Of a stretch of DNA of 64,000 nucleotides, positions 52,534 to 60,779 are shown piece by piece. The first letter of the stretch is position 1. Each line of letters starts with the position of its first letter. Where the stretch lies: NCBI GenBank assembly GCA_015058215.1, contig SVCU01000003.1:62001-126000 (forward strand), given 5' to 3'. Source of the stretch: Clostridiales bacterium (lineage in GTDB: Bacteria > Bacillota > Clostridia > Peptostreptococcales > Anaerovoracaceae). The notes beneath the pieces were generated by a model. The model worked only from the letters and a program-made list of their open reading frames with translations. It had not been told where the DNA came from and made no database searches. The position numbers and the translations under genes are program-made.

Positions 52534-53133
52534 CTAAGATTCCACGGCTGCCGCCTCGATGGGTTCCAGGCGGATCAGCTGTTCGGCCAGCGCAGAGGCT
52601 TCTTCGTCGTCGTGGGTGACGAAGATCACCGTCTTGCCGGCCACCGCTTCCTTTACGTATTCCAGAATGGTTTTCTTGGTTTCTTCATCCAGCCCCTTGA
52701 ACGGCTCGTCCAGAAACAGCACCTTGCTTTCGGCCAGCATGGCCCGCACCAGCGCCACACGGCGGCGCATGCCGCCGGAAAGTTCCCTGGCACGCACATT
52801 TCGACTGTCTCCCAGACCCACCCGGGAAAGATGTTCACCGGCTTCTGCAGCGGTCACCGTCTTTGCCGCCGTTGCCATTACATTGGTCAGGGCACTGAAC
52901 TCCTCAAAAAGGCGGTCCTCCTGGAACACGGCGCTCTTTTCCGCAGGCATTGCCTCCACAGAGCCGCTGTCCGCTTCCAGAAAACCCATCAGGATGTTCA
53001 GCAGAGTGGTTTTTCCGCAGCCGGAAGGCCCCATGATGCAGGAGACCTTGCCTTCGGGGAAGGTCAGAGACAGATGATCCAGCACTTTTTTATCGCCAAA
53101 GCTTTTGCAAAGGTCATTTACACGGATATCCAC
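52534..53133 (-). CDS. NitT/TauT-type ABC transporter, ATP-binding protein
   Basis: A 199-residue ABC ATPase, short for the group (usually about 240-260). Walker A GPSGCGKTT (about 35-43), Q-loop AVFQEDRL, signature LSGGMRRR (about 118-125), Walker B VLFLDEPFKGLD and switch THDDEEA. The shortening is at the C-terminus. One base separates it from the permease stop. Confidence 0.9.
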   Translation of the reverse strand: MDIRVNDLCKSFGDKKVLDHLSLTFPEGKVSCIMGPSGCGKTTLLNILMGFLEADSGSVEAMPAEKSAVFQEDRLFEEFSALTNVMATAAKTVTAAEAGEHLSRVGLGDSRNVRARELSGGMRRRVALVRAMLAESKVLFLDEPFKGLDEETKKTILEYVKEAVAGKTVIFVTHDDEEASALAEQLIRLEPIEAAAVES

Positions 53134-53134
53134 G

Positions 53135-53929
53135 CTACTTCCCCTCCCTTCTCTGCAGCAGACGGGCCAGCAGCTTCACAAAGCCCTTTTCGAACAGGAT
53201 GCTGACCACCACGATCACCACGGTCCATGCGAAAAGGTCGCCGGACTCAAAGTGAACTTTTGCCATATAGAGTTTTTCGCCGATGGTGCCTTCGGGGATG
53301 CCGATGACTTCCGCGGCGATACCCGCCTTCCAGCCCAGACCGATGGAAACGCGGCAGGCGGAAAGGATATAGGGTTCCATCTGGGGCAGATAGATGTAGC
53401 GCACCCTTTTGGTCCAGTTCATGCGGAACAGACTTGCCATCTCCAGAAGCTTGCTGTCGGTGCTCTTGATGCCCTGCAGCAGGTTGGTATAGATGATGGG
53501 CAGTACCATCAGGAAGGAGATGAACACGGAAAGCTGCCGGGAATCCAGCCAGATCAGGCAGAGGATGATAAAGGATGCCACCGGCACCGCTTTTACCGCC
53601 GCCATATAGGGCCAGACCAGCACTTCCGCCAGGCGGAAGCGGGCAGCCAGTACCGCCAGGACGGCACCTGTGACCACGCCCAGAAGGAACCCTTCCGCGA
53701 TGCGCAGGAAGGAATAGGCCGCGGTGAGCCAGAAATCTCCGGTGAGCACCAGAGCGAAAAGACGCTCCACCACCACCACAGGGGAGACCAGCAGCAGTTT
53801 GTTCCCCACAGCCCATGCGGCGATCTGCCACAGGAGCAGTGCAGCCAGAACAGCCAGGATTCGTTCCCAAAGGGCGGCTTTTTCAGTTGTTTTACCGGCC
53901 AGGACCGGCCGTTCTGTGCGATTGTGCAT
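53135..53929 (-). CDS. NitT/TauT-type ABC transporter, permease
   Basis: A 264-residue permease with about six membrane helices, of the SsuC/TauC/ThiX type. The motif region is EMASLFRMNWTKRVRYIYLPQMEPYI (about 165-190) in two shorter runs: MASLFRMNWTKR and YIYLPQMEPY. GLGWKAGIAAEVIGIPEGTIG follows. GGAAAGGAAG precedes the ATG. It partners the lipoprotein and ATPase next to it. Confidence 0.9.
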   Translation of the reverse strand: MHNRTERPVLAGKTTEKAALWERILAVLAALLLWQIAAWAVGNKLLLVSPVVVVERLFALVLTGDFWLTAAYSFLRIAEGFLLGVVTGAVLAVLAARFRLAEVLVWPYMAAVKAVPVASFIILCLIWLDSRQLSVFISFLMVLPIIYTNLLQGIKSTDSKLLEMASLFRMNWTKRVRYIYLPQMEPYILSACRVSIGLGWKAGIAAEVIGIPEGTIGEKLYMAKVHFESGDLFAWTVVIVVVSILFEKGFVKLLARLLQRREGK

Positions 53930-54002
53930 GGTGCTTCCTTTCCCGTCCTCGCGATGGTGTGCAGCAAACCTTTACACCATGCGCGATTCGGAGACATTCG
54001 AT

Positions 54003-55004
54003 TTATTTGCTGATGAAGTAGAAGTCATCGCCGGGCAGCTTGCCGCCCACAGCTTTGGGGTTCTGATCGTACAGGGTCTGCAGGTAACCCGCAGCAGAGC
54101 CCTTCATTTCTTCGCCGTGCAGGCAGACGATGTTGCAGTAGGGAATGGCCTTTTCGGCAACAGCCGCGGCTACGATGCCGTTGGCTTCTACCAGCTTTGC
54201 ACCGTCAGCGGGGTTGGCGTTGATCCATTCGGTGGAAGCTTCGTATTCTTCCAGGAACTTGGCCAGATGAGCAGGGTTTTCTTCCGCGAAGGCCTTGCGG
54301 ACCACCAGCACGCCGGTGAGGAACTGGCTGCCGTTATCCAGAGCATCCCATTCAGCGGTCAGGTCCAGAGCTACGCGGAGCCCCTGCACCTTGCCCTGTG
54401 CTACGGTAACGAAGGGCTGGGGCAGCATGGCCACGCCGGTGTCGCTCTGGGAGAGCACTGCCACAACTTCGGTGGGTTCGGATTTCCATTCCATCTTGAC
54501 GTCCTTATCGGGGTCCAGACCGGCCTGAGACAGCAGGTAGCGCAGTGCGTATTCGGGAGTGGAGCCCTTGCCGGTGGCGTAGATGGTCTTGCCCTTCAGA
54601 TCCTTCAGATCCTGTACGGTTTCGCCGCCTTTTTCCACCACGTAGATGACGCCCAGAGTGTTTACAGCCAGGATCTGGACAGCGCCGTCGGTGTTGTTAT
54701 ACAGAACGGATGCCAGGTTGGCGGGAACTGCGGCGATATCCAGCTCGCCCTTGATCAGCTTGGGAGTGATCTCGTCGGCGGCTGCGCCCATGGTGAATTC
54801 GTAGGTATTGAACGTCTTGCCCTGTGCTGCATCATCCAGCAGCTTTACCATACCCATGGTGGTGGGGCCCTTCAGACCGGCCAGACGGATGGTCATGCCT
54901 TCTTCGGGTTCCTTGGATGCGGGCTGGCAGCCGGTGAAGGCCAGAGCGGCCAGAACCAGCACCATGGCCAGAGCGACGATTTGAGTCAGTTTTTTGCTTT
55001 TCAT
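54003..55004 (-). CDS. NitT/TauT-type substrate-binding lipoprotein
   Basis: A 333-residue binding protein. Signal residues 1-25 end FTGCQP. Mature domain of the NMT1/SsuA type: IRLAGLKGPTTMGMVKLL, GELDIAAVPANLASVLYNN, YATGKGSTPEYALRYLL. Relatives bind sulfonates, nitrate, or thiamine and riboflavin precursors; the pocket does not decide here. In context it should deliver the substrate used by the HydE-like enzyme or by the TM1266-controlled pathway. Confidence 0.88.
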   Translation of the reverse strand: MKSKKLTQIVALAMVLVLAALAFTGCQPASKEPEEGMTIRLAGLKGPTTMGMVKLLDDAAQGKTFNTYEFTMGAAADEITPKLIKGELDIAAVPANLASVLYNNTDGAVQILAVNTLGVIYVVEKGGETVQDLKDLKGKTIYATGKGSTPEYALRYLLSQAGLDPDKDVKMEWKSEPTEVVAVLSQSDTGVAMLPQPFVTVAQGKVQGLRVALDLTAEWDALDNGSQFLTGVLVVRKAFAEENPAHLAKFLEEYEASTEWINANPADGAKLVEANGIVAAAVAEKAIPYCNIVCLHGEEMKGSAAGYLQTLYDQNPKAVGGKLPGDDFYFISK

Positions 55005-55082
55005 TCTAGTACCTCTTTCTTTTTTCCTCGGCTCAGGTTCCTGTCTGCGGGCGCAGCCGTTCTGCCGCTCCGCAGCCTCCCC

Positions 55083-55334
55083 TTATGCCCCGGTTTTGGA
55101 TGTCACGGTCTTGGTGGTGACTCCTTTTATCATGCCCAGTTTCCCGGAAAGGGAGCTTGTGATATCCGCAGGTGCATCCAGAACCACGCAGATGATGGCG
55201 ATGCCTCTCTCTTTATAGGGCAGGCCCATGCGGCCGATGATATAGCCGCCGAAGAGATGCAGAAGCGCATTGACCTGCTCTGCCGCATTGGGATCTTCCA
55301 CGATGATGCTGATGATGGATACTCTGTTTTCCAT
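55083..55334 (-). CDS. TM1266-family ACT-like protein (putative hydrogenase-system regulator)
   Basis: An 83-residue ferredoxin-like/ACT-type protein: ENRVSIISIIVEDPNAAEQVN, HLFGGYIIGRMGLPY, GIAIICVVLDAP, KLGMIKGVTTKTVT. This pattern belongs to the family named as a possible iron-only hydrogenase system regulator, normally near hydE/F/G. The ATG at 55334 has GGAGAG. It is first in the operon, behind a leader with a terminator, and 78 bases before the binding protein. Confidence 0.85.
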   Translation of the reverse strand: MENRVSIISIIVEDPNAAEQVNALLHLFGGYIIGRMGLPYKERGIAIICVVLDAPADITSSLSGKLGMIKGVTTKTVTSKTGA

Positions 55335-55475
55335 AACGTTCTCTCCTTCCCCGGAGGGTCCGGGACTGCAAAAAATCCGCGCCGGGAAGCGCGGATCGAA
55401 GTTACGGCAGTTCACTTGTTTCCGCCTTCCCTGCCGGGACGAACCCAGCACGTCAGGACGTTGCAGTTATTTGAT
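55335..55475 (-). promoter_or_regulatory. Structured leader RNA, candidate riboswitch of unassigned class
   Basis: A leader of about 140 bases. Upstream of the terminator it folds into GCTGGG/CCCGGC and GGCGG/CTGCC hairpins with conserved-looking single-stranded runs (CAGGGAAG, GAAACAAGTGAA, GTAACTTCG). GGGAAG (55426-55431) can pair with CTTCCC in the terminator loop (55384-55389), an alternative structure that could prevent termination. It lacks the full TPP, cobalamin, SAM, FMN or THF consensus by eye. Confidence 0.55.
55370..55396 (-). terminator. Leader terminator before the TM1266/HydE-like operon
   Basis: ATCCGCGC (55389-55396 strand-reversed) pairs with GCGCGGAT (55375-55382) around TTCCCG, then six T on the minus strand. 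It sits 36 bases before the first start codon, so read-through must be regulated. Confidence 0.85.
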
Positions 55476-55481
55476 ACAAAC

Positions 55482-55511
55482 AGTATATACCACAAAGGCG
55501 GCCTCTGTAAA
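55482..55511 (-). promoter_or_regulatory. Promoter of the TM1266/HydE-like operon
   Basis: TTTACA (55506-55511), 18 bases, TATACT (55482-55487) on the minus strand, partly inside a GGCGGCC/GGCCGCC hairpin that may end the upstream AEC gene. Confidence 0.6.
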
Positions 55512-55595
55512 CAGGGCCGCCCTTCTTTTTGTGAAATATTTGCTTAATCCTATGCCCCGACGGCTGTGCCTTTCGCCGCTGCCGCCGGCTTTTCC

Positions 55596-56504
55596 CTACA
55601 GCAACGTGACCAGCAGCACCACCGTGATCACGATGCTGATCACAATGGCCAGGGAATTGATGGAACAGCTGAGCCCCACATCCCCGTCCAGTTCGGCGGT
55701 GAAGCCGGGTACGGCGGAACCGATGGGAGAAAACAGCAGGATCACCAGGGTGGCCCGCACCGTTTCGTCGAAAGGAAGCAGATGCCAACAGGCCAGAGCC
55801 AGAACGACAGCCAGCGCGTAGCGGCACAGCAGCATCTTGCAGATCATGCCCAGTTTCTCTTTTTCCAGGGTCAGTTTGAAGCCCACACCGATCATCAGCA
55901 TGGCCAGAAACGCATTGGCATTGCCGATGATGTCCGCGCAGGAAACAATTGCTCCGGGCATGGGCACCTTCAGCAGATTCAGGCTCACCACAAGAATGTG
56001 CACCAGGAAGGGTACGGACCGGCTCAGCGCCTTCACCACCCGCTTCCAGTCGAAGCCGTTCCCCGCCTTTATGGCCTGGGCCACACCATGAGCGCCGCCC
56101 AGACAGACGAAGGCGTTGCCCACATCAAAAAGGCAGCTGATCAGCACGCCGGTGGGTCCCAGAAAGCTCTGGGTAAAGGGCAGCGCAAAGTTTCCCACGT
56201 TGTAGCCGGGCAGGTTCAGCAGGCAGAAGGCCTTTTGCTCCTTGCCGCCCTTTCTGCCCAGAAAATAGCCGATGAGCATATAGAGCACACCGCCGCCAAA
56301 ACCGATGGCAGCGATGGAAAGCAGATCGGGGGCGATCTCGCGGCCTGCGGCACTGGAAATAATAGCCGCCGGCAGGGTGATCTTCACCACGATCTTGGAA
56401 AGCACTTTAAAATCTTCTTCTTTGAAAAACCCTGCGGCCCGCAGAGCGATGCCCAGGAGGATGATGGCGATGTAACAACCCGCCTTCGTTAGAATTTCAA
56501 GCAT
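55596..56504 (-). CDS. AEC-family (auxin efflux carrier-like) transporter
   Basis: A 302-residue protein with about ten hydrophobic segments, related to MdcF malonate transporters. LPGYNVGNFALPF (about 98-110) in the first half and SPIGSAVPGFTAEL in the second are the crossover-type motifs of the fold. The substrate is probably an organic anion. It lies upstream of the HydE-like operon but has its own end. Confidence 0.82.
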   Translation of the reverse strand: MLEILTKAGCYIAIILLGIALRAAGFFKEEDFKVLSKIVVKITLPAAIISSAAGREIAPDLLSIAAIGFGGGVLYMLIGYFLGRKGGKEQKAFCLLNLPGYNVGNFALPFTQSFLGPTGVLISCLFDVGNAFVCLGGAHGVAQAIKAGNGFDWKRVVKALSRSVPFLVHILVVSLNLLKVPMPGAIVSCADIIGNANAFLAMLMIGVGFKLTLEKEKLGMICKMLLCRYALAVVLALACWHLLPFDETVRATLVILLFSPIGSAVPGFTAELDGDVGLSCSINSLAIVISIVITVVLLVTLL

Positions 56505-56535
56505 TGAGGGGTCCTCTTTTTCGTAACAGTCCCCT

Positions 56536-57267
56536 CTATTCTACCGAATCTTCCTCTTCTTTGCAAGGGGATTCCTCCGGCCAGTGCACGGTTCCGCCTT
56601 CCGGCCAGTAGGTGGTACCGGGGCGGCTTTCGCTTTCCGCAGCCTCCTCGGCCGGGCCGTTCTCGATCTCCAGCAGGGAGTTTTTCAGCGAGAACAGCAC
56701 GGAGCAGATCCAGATGGTGATGATCAGCTGTACTGCCAGGACCAAAAACACGAAGACTTCGTATTCCAGCCAGGGAAGAGGCAGCGCAAAGAGAGTCATC
56801 AACACCGTGCGCACCGTACGCAGGGTCAGAAGCCGCCCTTTCTGCGGACAGCCCTGCTGCTCCGCAAGGACCGAAAGATCCGTCAGCAACTGAAAGTGGA
56901 AGTACAGGCTCACCACCGTGGCCAGAAGGCCGAGAGCTGTATAAAAGTAGACGGCACTGCCGGTGGCTTCTCCCATGCCCAGGGCGGTCCGCACCCACTG
57001 GATGCCTTCCCAGATGCCCAGTACTATGCCCAAGGGCCGCAGCAGTTTGATGGAAGGGACTTCCTCTCCGATGCTGTCCAGCGATTGATTGATGTTGAGA
57101 TAGCAGATCCAGTTGGGCAGGATGTTCAGCGTCCCCAGATTGATGTTGAGATGCAGGAAGATATAACCCCAGGCGATCTTTTTCACCGCCGCGGACAGGG
57201 CCATGGGAGCCTGCGGCTCCTGCGCGTTGGAATTCTGCGGTTCCCGGTTCATGTTCTGTTCCGTCAT
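56536..57267 (-). CDS. Hypothetical membrane protein after the M56 sensor
   Basis: A 243-residue protein with about four membrane helices (around 28-45, 75-90, 105-125 and 170-192) and a charged C-terminal tail rich in Glu and Pro (TYWPEGGTVHWPEES). Its ATG overlaps the M56 stop (ATGA), so it belongs to the blaI-M56 operon. No family recognised. Confidence 0.7.
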   Translation of the reverse strand: MTEQNMNREPQNSNAQEPQAPMALSAAVKKIAWGYIFLHLNINLGTLNILPNWICYLNINQSLDSIGEEVPSIKLLRPLGIVLGIWEGIQWVRTALGMGEATGSAVYFYTALGLLATVVSLYFHFQLLTDLSVLAEQQGCPQKGRLLTLRTVRTVLMTLFALPLPWLEYEVFVFLVLAVQLIITIWICSVLFSLKNSLLEIENGPAEEAAESESRPGTTYWPEGGTVHWPEESPCKEEEDSVE

Positions 57268-59342
57268 CTTGCGTCCTCCTCACTGAGCACCAGGGTTTCC
57301 ACCGCGCTGCCATCCCAGAAGACCTGCACCGCAAAGGCTTCCGGAAGATCGTAGATCAGTTTGTCCGGTTCATACCAGGTGCTGCCGCTGCCGCTCATGA
57401 TTTCGCCGTCCAGCACATTGAACTTGCCGTGAGCCAGAGTGCTGTTCACATATTTATAACCGTCGAGTTCACCGCCGCTGTGGCTGCCGCTGATGTCACC
57501 GTACATAACGTCATCCTCCGGGAAGCTGAACTTCTGATCCGCCGTCTTGAGGGGGATCATCTTATACCCGGCGGACACCTTGGGTTCTCCGGGCAGGGTT
57601 TCCCCGGCGATGCTGTAAGCTGTCTGATAGCTGTAATGGATGCGCTCAAACTTAGCATTGGGCTGAGGTGTCGTATTGAAGGAGCTGGAAGAGCCGAACC
57701 AGACCACCGCATTGTTGGTGGAGCTGTAGTTCTCCACGGTATAAGTGGTTCTCACGCTGACGGATACGGTGCCGGAAGCTCCGGTCTTGGTCAGCTGCCG
57801 GCGGTAAGGCACATCGCTTCCCTGAAATTCCGCCTGATTATACCATTTTTCGGACAGAATGCGGTCTCCGGTTTCCTCCACCACCCAGCTGCCATCCCGG
57901 TCACGGAAGGCTTTCACGGGGATGATAACACAGCAGTCGAACAGTTCGTTTCCATTTTCGTCTCTCACACGGGCAAATCCGTCTTCATCCACGAAGCCCT
58001 GGGTTGCCACAACGATCCAGGCCTCATAGCCGCCGTCCGCAGTCTCCACAAGGTCGAAGAGCTGGTAGCCCTTCCAGGAAACCACGAAATCCAGACCTTC
58101 GCCGCTCTCCAGATGGTAAGGAATGGTGTTCTGGTGCTGGTTCGTCCAGCGCATTTCGGCGGCCAGATCCGCATGGGTATCCAGAGGGGATGCCACCGCC
58201 AGATAGATGCCGTTCTGCAGCACCAGCCCTTTGGCATAGGTGTCGAAGGCACCGGCCACGGTGGTGCAGCGGTTGAGACGGGCCATGGCCATGGAGCCAT
58301 CCAGCTCCGTCAGATTCGCCGGGCGGAAGGTATCTTCCGCATACGGGATGGCAGACCCCAGAACCAGAGGCGTGCTCAGCAGGATGGCGATGCAGACCGC
58401 CACCAGGGACATGCCTTTGGGATACTTCTTGAACCGCACGATGGCGGCGATGCGGCGGGAAATGTTCTTGCCGCCGTTGGAAATGGAGCTGGTACCGGCT
58501 GCCCGGGCGTAGCGTTCGCTGGCCATGGAAAGCAGGATGGTGCCGTATTCCCGGCGTTCCTCCCCTTCCAGTCGTTCCAGCACCCGCTGGTCGCAGAGGG
58601 ATTCCATATCGTTGCCAATGCGGTCGAACACCAGATGCAGCAGCGGGTTCCACCAGTGCAGGGCCCGCAGAAGGGTCCAGCAAAGGTTCTGCAGAACATC
58701 CCTGTGCTTCAGGTGCAGCAGTTCGTGCAGCAGCACTTTTTCGTCCGGGATCTCACCGGCGGGAAGTGCCAGCACAGGCCGGACCACACCGCAGACAAAG
58801 GCGGAAGGAAGGCCGGGTACGAACACGGTTTGGCAAGGTTCCAGATCGTATTTTTCACAGGTATCCAGAATGACTTTGGCAGCCGCTTCATCCACCACAC
58901 TGCCCTTGCGAAGCAGCAGGCGCAGCCGGATGTAACCGGCAAAATGCCATAGCAGAAACAGCAGGATGCCGGCAGCGTAAAGTACCAGCAGCCAGTCCGT
59001 AAGGCTGGCAGGTTTCCCGGTGAACCAGGGCAGAACGTGGCTCGGCCCGATGGGATCGTAAACAGAGGAATAAACGGATGCCAGCCCCTTCCCGGCAGCC
59101 GCAGCCCCTTCGATGCTCTGTTCCGCAGCGGCTTTCCAGGTCTCTACCCACAGAGGGAACGGCAGAATCACGCTTCTGGACACACCGGCAGGCACCAGGA
59201 TCCGCAGAGCCAGAACGGCCCAGATCCCGTACTGCCAGCGGGGCGATAGTTTATCTGCCAGAAGGTTTTTCACCAGAAGCAGCATGGCCGCAGCCATGGT
59301 GACGGAAAGGCCCTGCAGCAGAACTTCCCAGATATTGGTCAC
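57264..59342 (-). CDS. BlaR1-like M56 sensor with long outer domain
   Basis: A 692-residue sensor. Four membrane helices in residues 1-235; the zinc motif HELLH is at 206-210 (HELLHLKHRD) and DMESLCDQRVLE is the following conserved stretch. A last helix (about 318-335) leads to an outside domain of about 350 residues of unrecognised type, with no penicillin-binding motif visible. The GTG start has GGAGG eight bases upstream. blaI is three bases upstream; a membrane protein overlaps downstream. Confidence 0.88.
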   Translation of the reverse strand: MTNIWEVLLQGLSVTMAAAMLLLVKNLLADKLSPRWQYGIWAVLALRILVPAGVSRSVILPFPLWVETWKAAAEQSIEGAAAAGKGLASVYSSVYDPIGPSHVLPWFTGKPASLTDWLLVLYAAGILLFLLWHFAGYIRLRLLLRKGSVVDEAAAKVILDTCEKYDLEPCQTVFVPGLPSAFVCGVVRPVLALPAGEIPDEKVLLHELLHLKHRDVLQNLCWTLLRALHWWNPLLHLVFDRIGNDMESLCDQRVLERLEGEERREYGTILLSMASERYARAAGTSSISNGGKNISRRIAAIVRFKKYPKGMSLVAVCIAILLSTPLVLGSAIPYAEDTFRPANLTELDGSMAMARLNRCTTVAGAFDTYAKGLVLQNGIYLAVASPLDTHADLAAEMRWTNQHQNTIPYHLESGEGLDFVVSWKGYQLFDLVETADGGYEAWIVVATQGFVDEDGFARVRDENGNELFDCCVIIPVKAFRDRDGSWVVEETGDRILSEKWYNQAEFQGSDVPYRRQLTKTGASGTVSVSVRTTYTVENYSSTNNAVVWFGSSSSFNTTPQPNAKFERIHYSYQTAYSIAGETLPGEPKVSAGYKMIPLKTADQKFSFPEDDVMYGDISGSHSGGELDGYKYVNSTLAHGKFNVLDGEIMSGSGSTWYEPDKLIYDLPEAFAVQVFWDGSAVETLVLSEEDAR

Positions 59343-59345
59343 AGG

Positions 59346-59705
59346 CTACACCTCCATTTCATCCAGAAGCTTCCGCAGGCGGGCCGCTTCTTCGGCAGAA
59401 ATGTGGGATTCCTTCAGGAAGGCGGCGATCAGATCTCCCGCGGCGCCGCCGTAGACCTTGTTCAAAAGCTCCGCCCGTTCCTTCCGGGCACAGTCTTCCC
59501 GGCGGACAGCAGCACTGTAGGGCTTGGCAGCACCCTTTTCGATGGCCACAAGGCCCTTGGCCTCCATGCGGGTCAGATAGGTGTGGACCGTGTTCTTGTT
59601 CCAGCCCTTTACAGGCAGCAAGGCATCGGTCAGTTCCTTTAAAGTGAAGCGATCGCCGGACCAGAGGATCTCCAGAACGGCCCATTCGGCATCGGATAAT
59701 TTCAT
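59346..59705 (-). CDS. BlaI/MecI-family repressor (second copy)
   Basis: A 119-residue winged-helix repressor: LSDAEWAVLEILWSGDRFTLKEL and GWNKNTVHTYLTRMEAKGLVAIE. About the same length as the 30477 repressor but with a different recognition helix, in line with the different operators. It is first in the operon with M56. Confidence 0.92.
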   Translation of the reverse strand: MKLSDAEWAVLEILWSGDRFTLKELTDALLPVKGWNKNTVHTYLTRMEAKGLVAIEKGAAKPYSAAVRREDCARKERAELLNKVYGGAAGDLIAAFLKESHISAEEAARLRKLLDEMEV

Positions 59706-59769
59706 ATGTCAGTACCCCTTTCGTATTGAACACTGATTTGTGCGAAGCTGTCCGCCTGCGCGGCAGCGT

Positions 59770-59826
59770 ACTACACTTGTAGTCTTTCTTGTTTTTATCC
59801 TACACTTGTAGTCTACACATGTCAAG
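59770..59826 (-). promoter_or_regulatory. Second blaI promoter with ACTACACTTGTAGT operators
   Basis: TTGACA (59820-59825), 17 bases, TAGGAT (59797-59802) on the minus strand. ACTACACTTGTAGT at 59770-59783 and CCTACACTTGTAGT at 59799-59812 (perfect TACAnnTGTA cores), plus a weaker CTACACATGTCA at about 59813-59824. The TACA/TGTA half-sites are classic for BlaI/MecI. Confidence 0.78.
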
Positions 59827-59843
59827 CAGTTTTTCAGAAATAG

Positions 59844-59871
59844 AAAAGAACCGCCGGCCGGCGGTTCTTTT
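59844..59871. terminator. Perfect palindromic terminator
   Basis: AAAAGAACCGCCGG followed directly by its reverse complement CCGGCGGTTCTTTT (28 bp perfect palindrome), bidirectional. Together with 59911-59945 it fills the 59827-59948 gap; no gene there. Confidence 0.8.
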
Positions 59872-59910
59872 TGCATGAAGCATTGCGGCTGCAGATAATT
59901 TGCATGAAAA

Positions 59911-59945
59911 AGGGCGGCCGCGAACTTCAAATCTGCGGCCGCCCT
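59911..59945 (-). terminator. Barnase/barstar operon terminator
   Basis: AGGGCGGCCGC (59911-59921) pairs with GCGGCCGCCCT (59935-59945); the minus strand continues with TTTTTC. It begins four bases past the barstar stop. Confidence 0.8.
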
Positions 59946-59948
59946 CTC

Positions 59949-60218
59949 CTATTCTTCTTTCTCTAAAATCAGGTCTTCCCGTTCCCGGGCTGCATCCTGA
60001 AACACATCCAGAACGTGCTCCCCGTAGGGGCCCAGTTCTTCCAGTGCCCCGATATGTTCCAGCACCACGGTACACTCCGGAAGGTCCATGAGGCAGTCAT
60101 AGAGGGCATCCAGATTGCGTCCGTAGTATTCGGGCAGCTGCAGTGCCCGGGCCAGTTCGTCGTGGGCAGAGGCCCGGTCCTGCATTTTGCTGCAGTCCAC
60201 AGTATAAACAGGTCTCAT
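59949..60218 (-). CDS. Barstar-family ribonuclease inhibitor
   Basis: An 89-residue barstar homologue. LPEYYGRNLDALYDCL (about 28-43) is the inhibitor helix; the Asp corresponding to barstar D39 is kept, and Trp38 is Tyr. It should stay in the cytoplasm and block any unexported toxin. Its ATG overlaps the ribonuclease stop (ATGA), coupling the two. Confidence 0.92.
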   Translation of the reverse strand: MRPVYTVDCSKMQDRASAHDELARALQLPEYYGRNLDALYDCLMDLPECTVVLEHIGALEELGPYGEHVLDVFQDAAREREDLILEKEE

Positions 60219-60724
60219 TTGACCACCTTCCCTTCTTCCACATACACCTGAGTAAAGCTTTCATAATGGTCTCTTGTGTGGAAATACAGACCATCGTTCG
60301 AAAACACCAGACGCTCCGCGCCTCGTTTTTCCTTCCCCAGGGTGCTCAGATCGCACTCCGTATAGGTTCGCCCTTTTGCCTTGGGCAGCAGCCCTTCCCG
60401 GTTGCCGAAGGTATCGCCGCCAATGGCTGCCCCTTCCTTGAAGGGCTCCACAGAGTCGCCCTCCCAGCCCAGCTTCCGGGCCTCGCTTTTCGTAATATAA
60501 TTGGGTGGAAGTTCACCGTAAAAATCCAGGTAAAGAACCACGTTTTCCAGGTCGTAGTAATAGTTCCCCTTTTGAGGGATTTCCTCGCCCTGGTCGCCGT
60601 TTTGCCCCGTTTGCGGGCCTTCATAGCCGCCCTGCGGTCCATCCGGTCCCATGCCGCAGCCTGCAAGGCTCAGCGTCAGGACCAGAACCAGCAGCAGCGC
60701 CATGCTCCGCATCCACTTTTTCAT
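60215..60724 (-). CDS. Barnase-family ribonuclease with lipoprotein signal
   Basis: A 169-residue guanyl-preferring ribonuclease. Signal ends LSLAGCGM at about residue 22, so it is predicted to be lipid-anchored outside instead of freely secreted. A Gly/Pro/Gln linker follows, then the barnase domain: LPPNYITKSEARKLGW, IGGDTFGNREGLLP, catalytic Glu in GRTYTECDL, Arg region ERLVFSNDG, and catalytic His in RDHYESF. All barnase catalytic residues appear kept. ATG at 60724 has better spacing to GGAG than the one at 60730. Confidence 0.92.
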   Translation of the reverse strand: MKKWMRSMALLLVLVLTLSLAGCGMGPDGPQGGYEGPQTGQNGDQGEEIPQKGNYYYDLENVVLYLDFYGELPPNYITKSEARKLGWEGDSVEPFKEGAAIGGDTFGNREGLLPKAKGRTYTECDLSTLGKEKRGAERLVFSNDGLYFHTRDHYESFTQVYVEEGKVVK

Positions 60725-60750
60725 AAGCATTCTCCTTTCCCCTTTCTTGC

Positions 60751-60779
60751 ATTATAGGAAAAAGGGGATGCTCTGTCAA
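60751..60779 (-). promoter_or_regulatory. Consensus promoter of the barnase/barstar operon
   Basis: TTGACA (60774-60779), 17 bases, TATAAT (60751-60756): a perfect sigma-A promoter. Its -35 box contains the TGA stop of the upstream DUF4353 gene (60776-60778). Confidence 0.85.

Noticed and set aside
55397..55475. Calling the leader a cobalamin or TPP riboswitch
   Set aside because: A GGGAA block is present but the CTGAGA element of TPP and the GCCACTG-type box of cobalamin switches are not.
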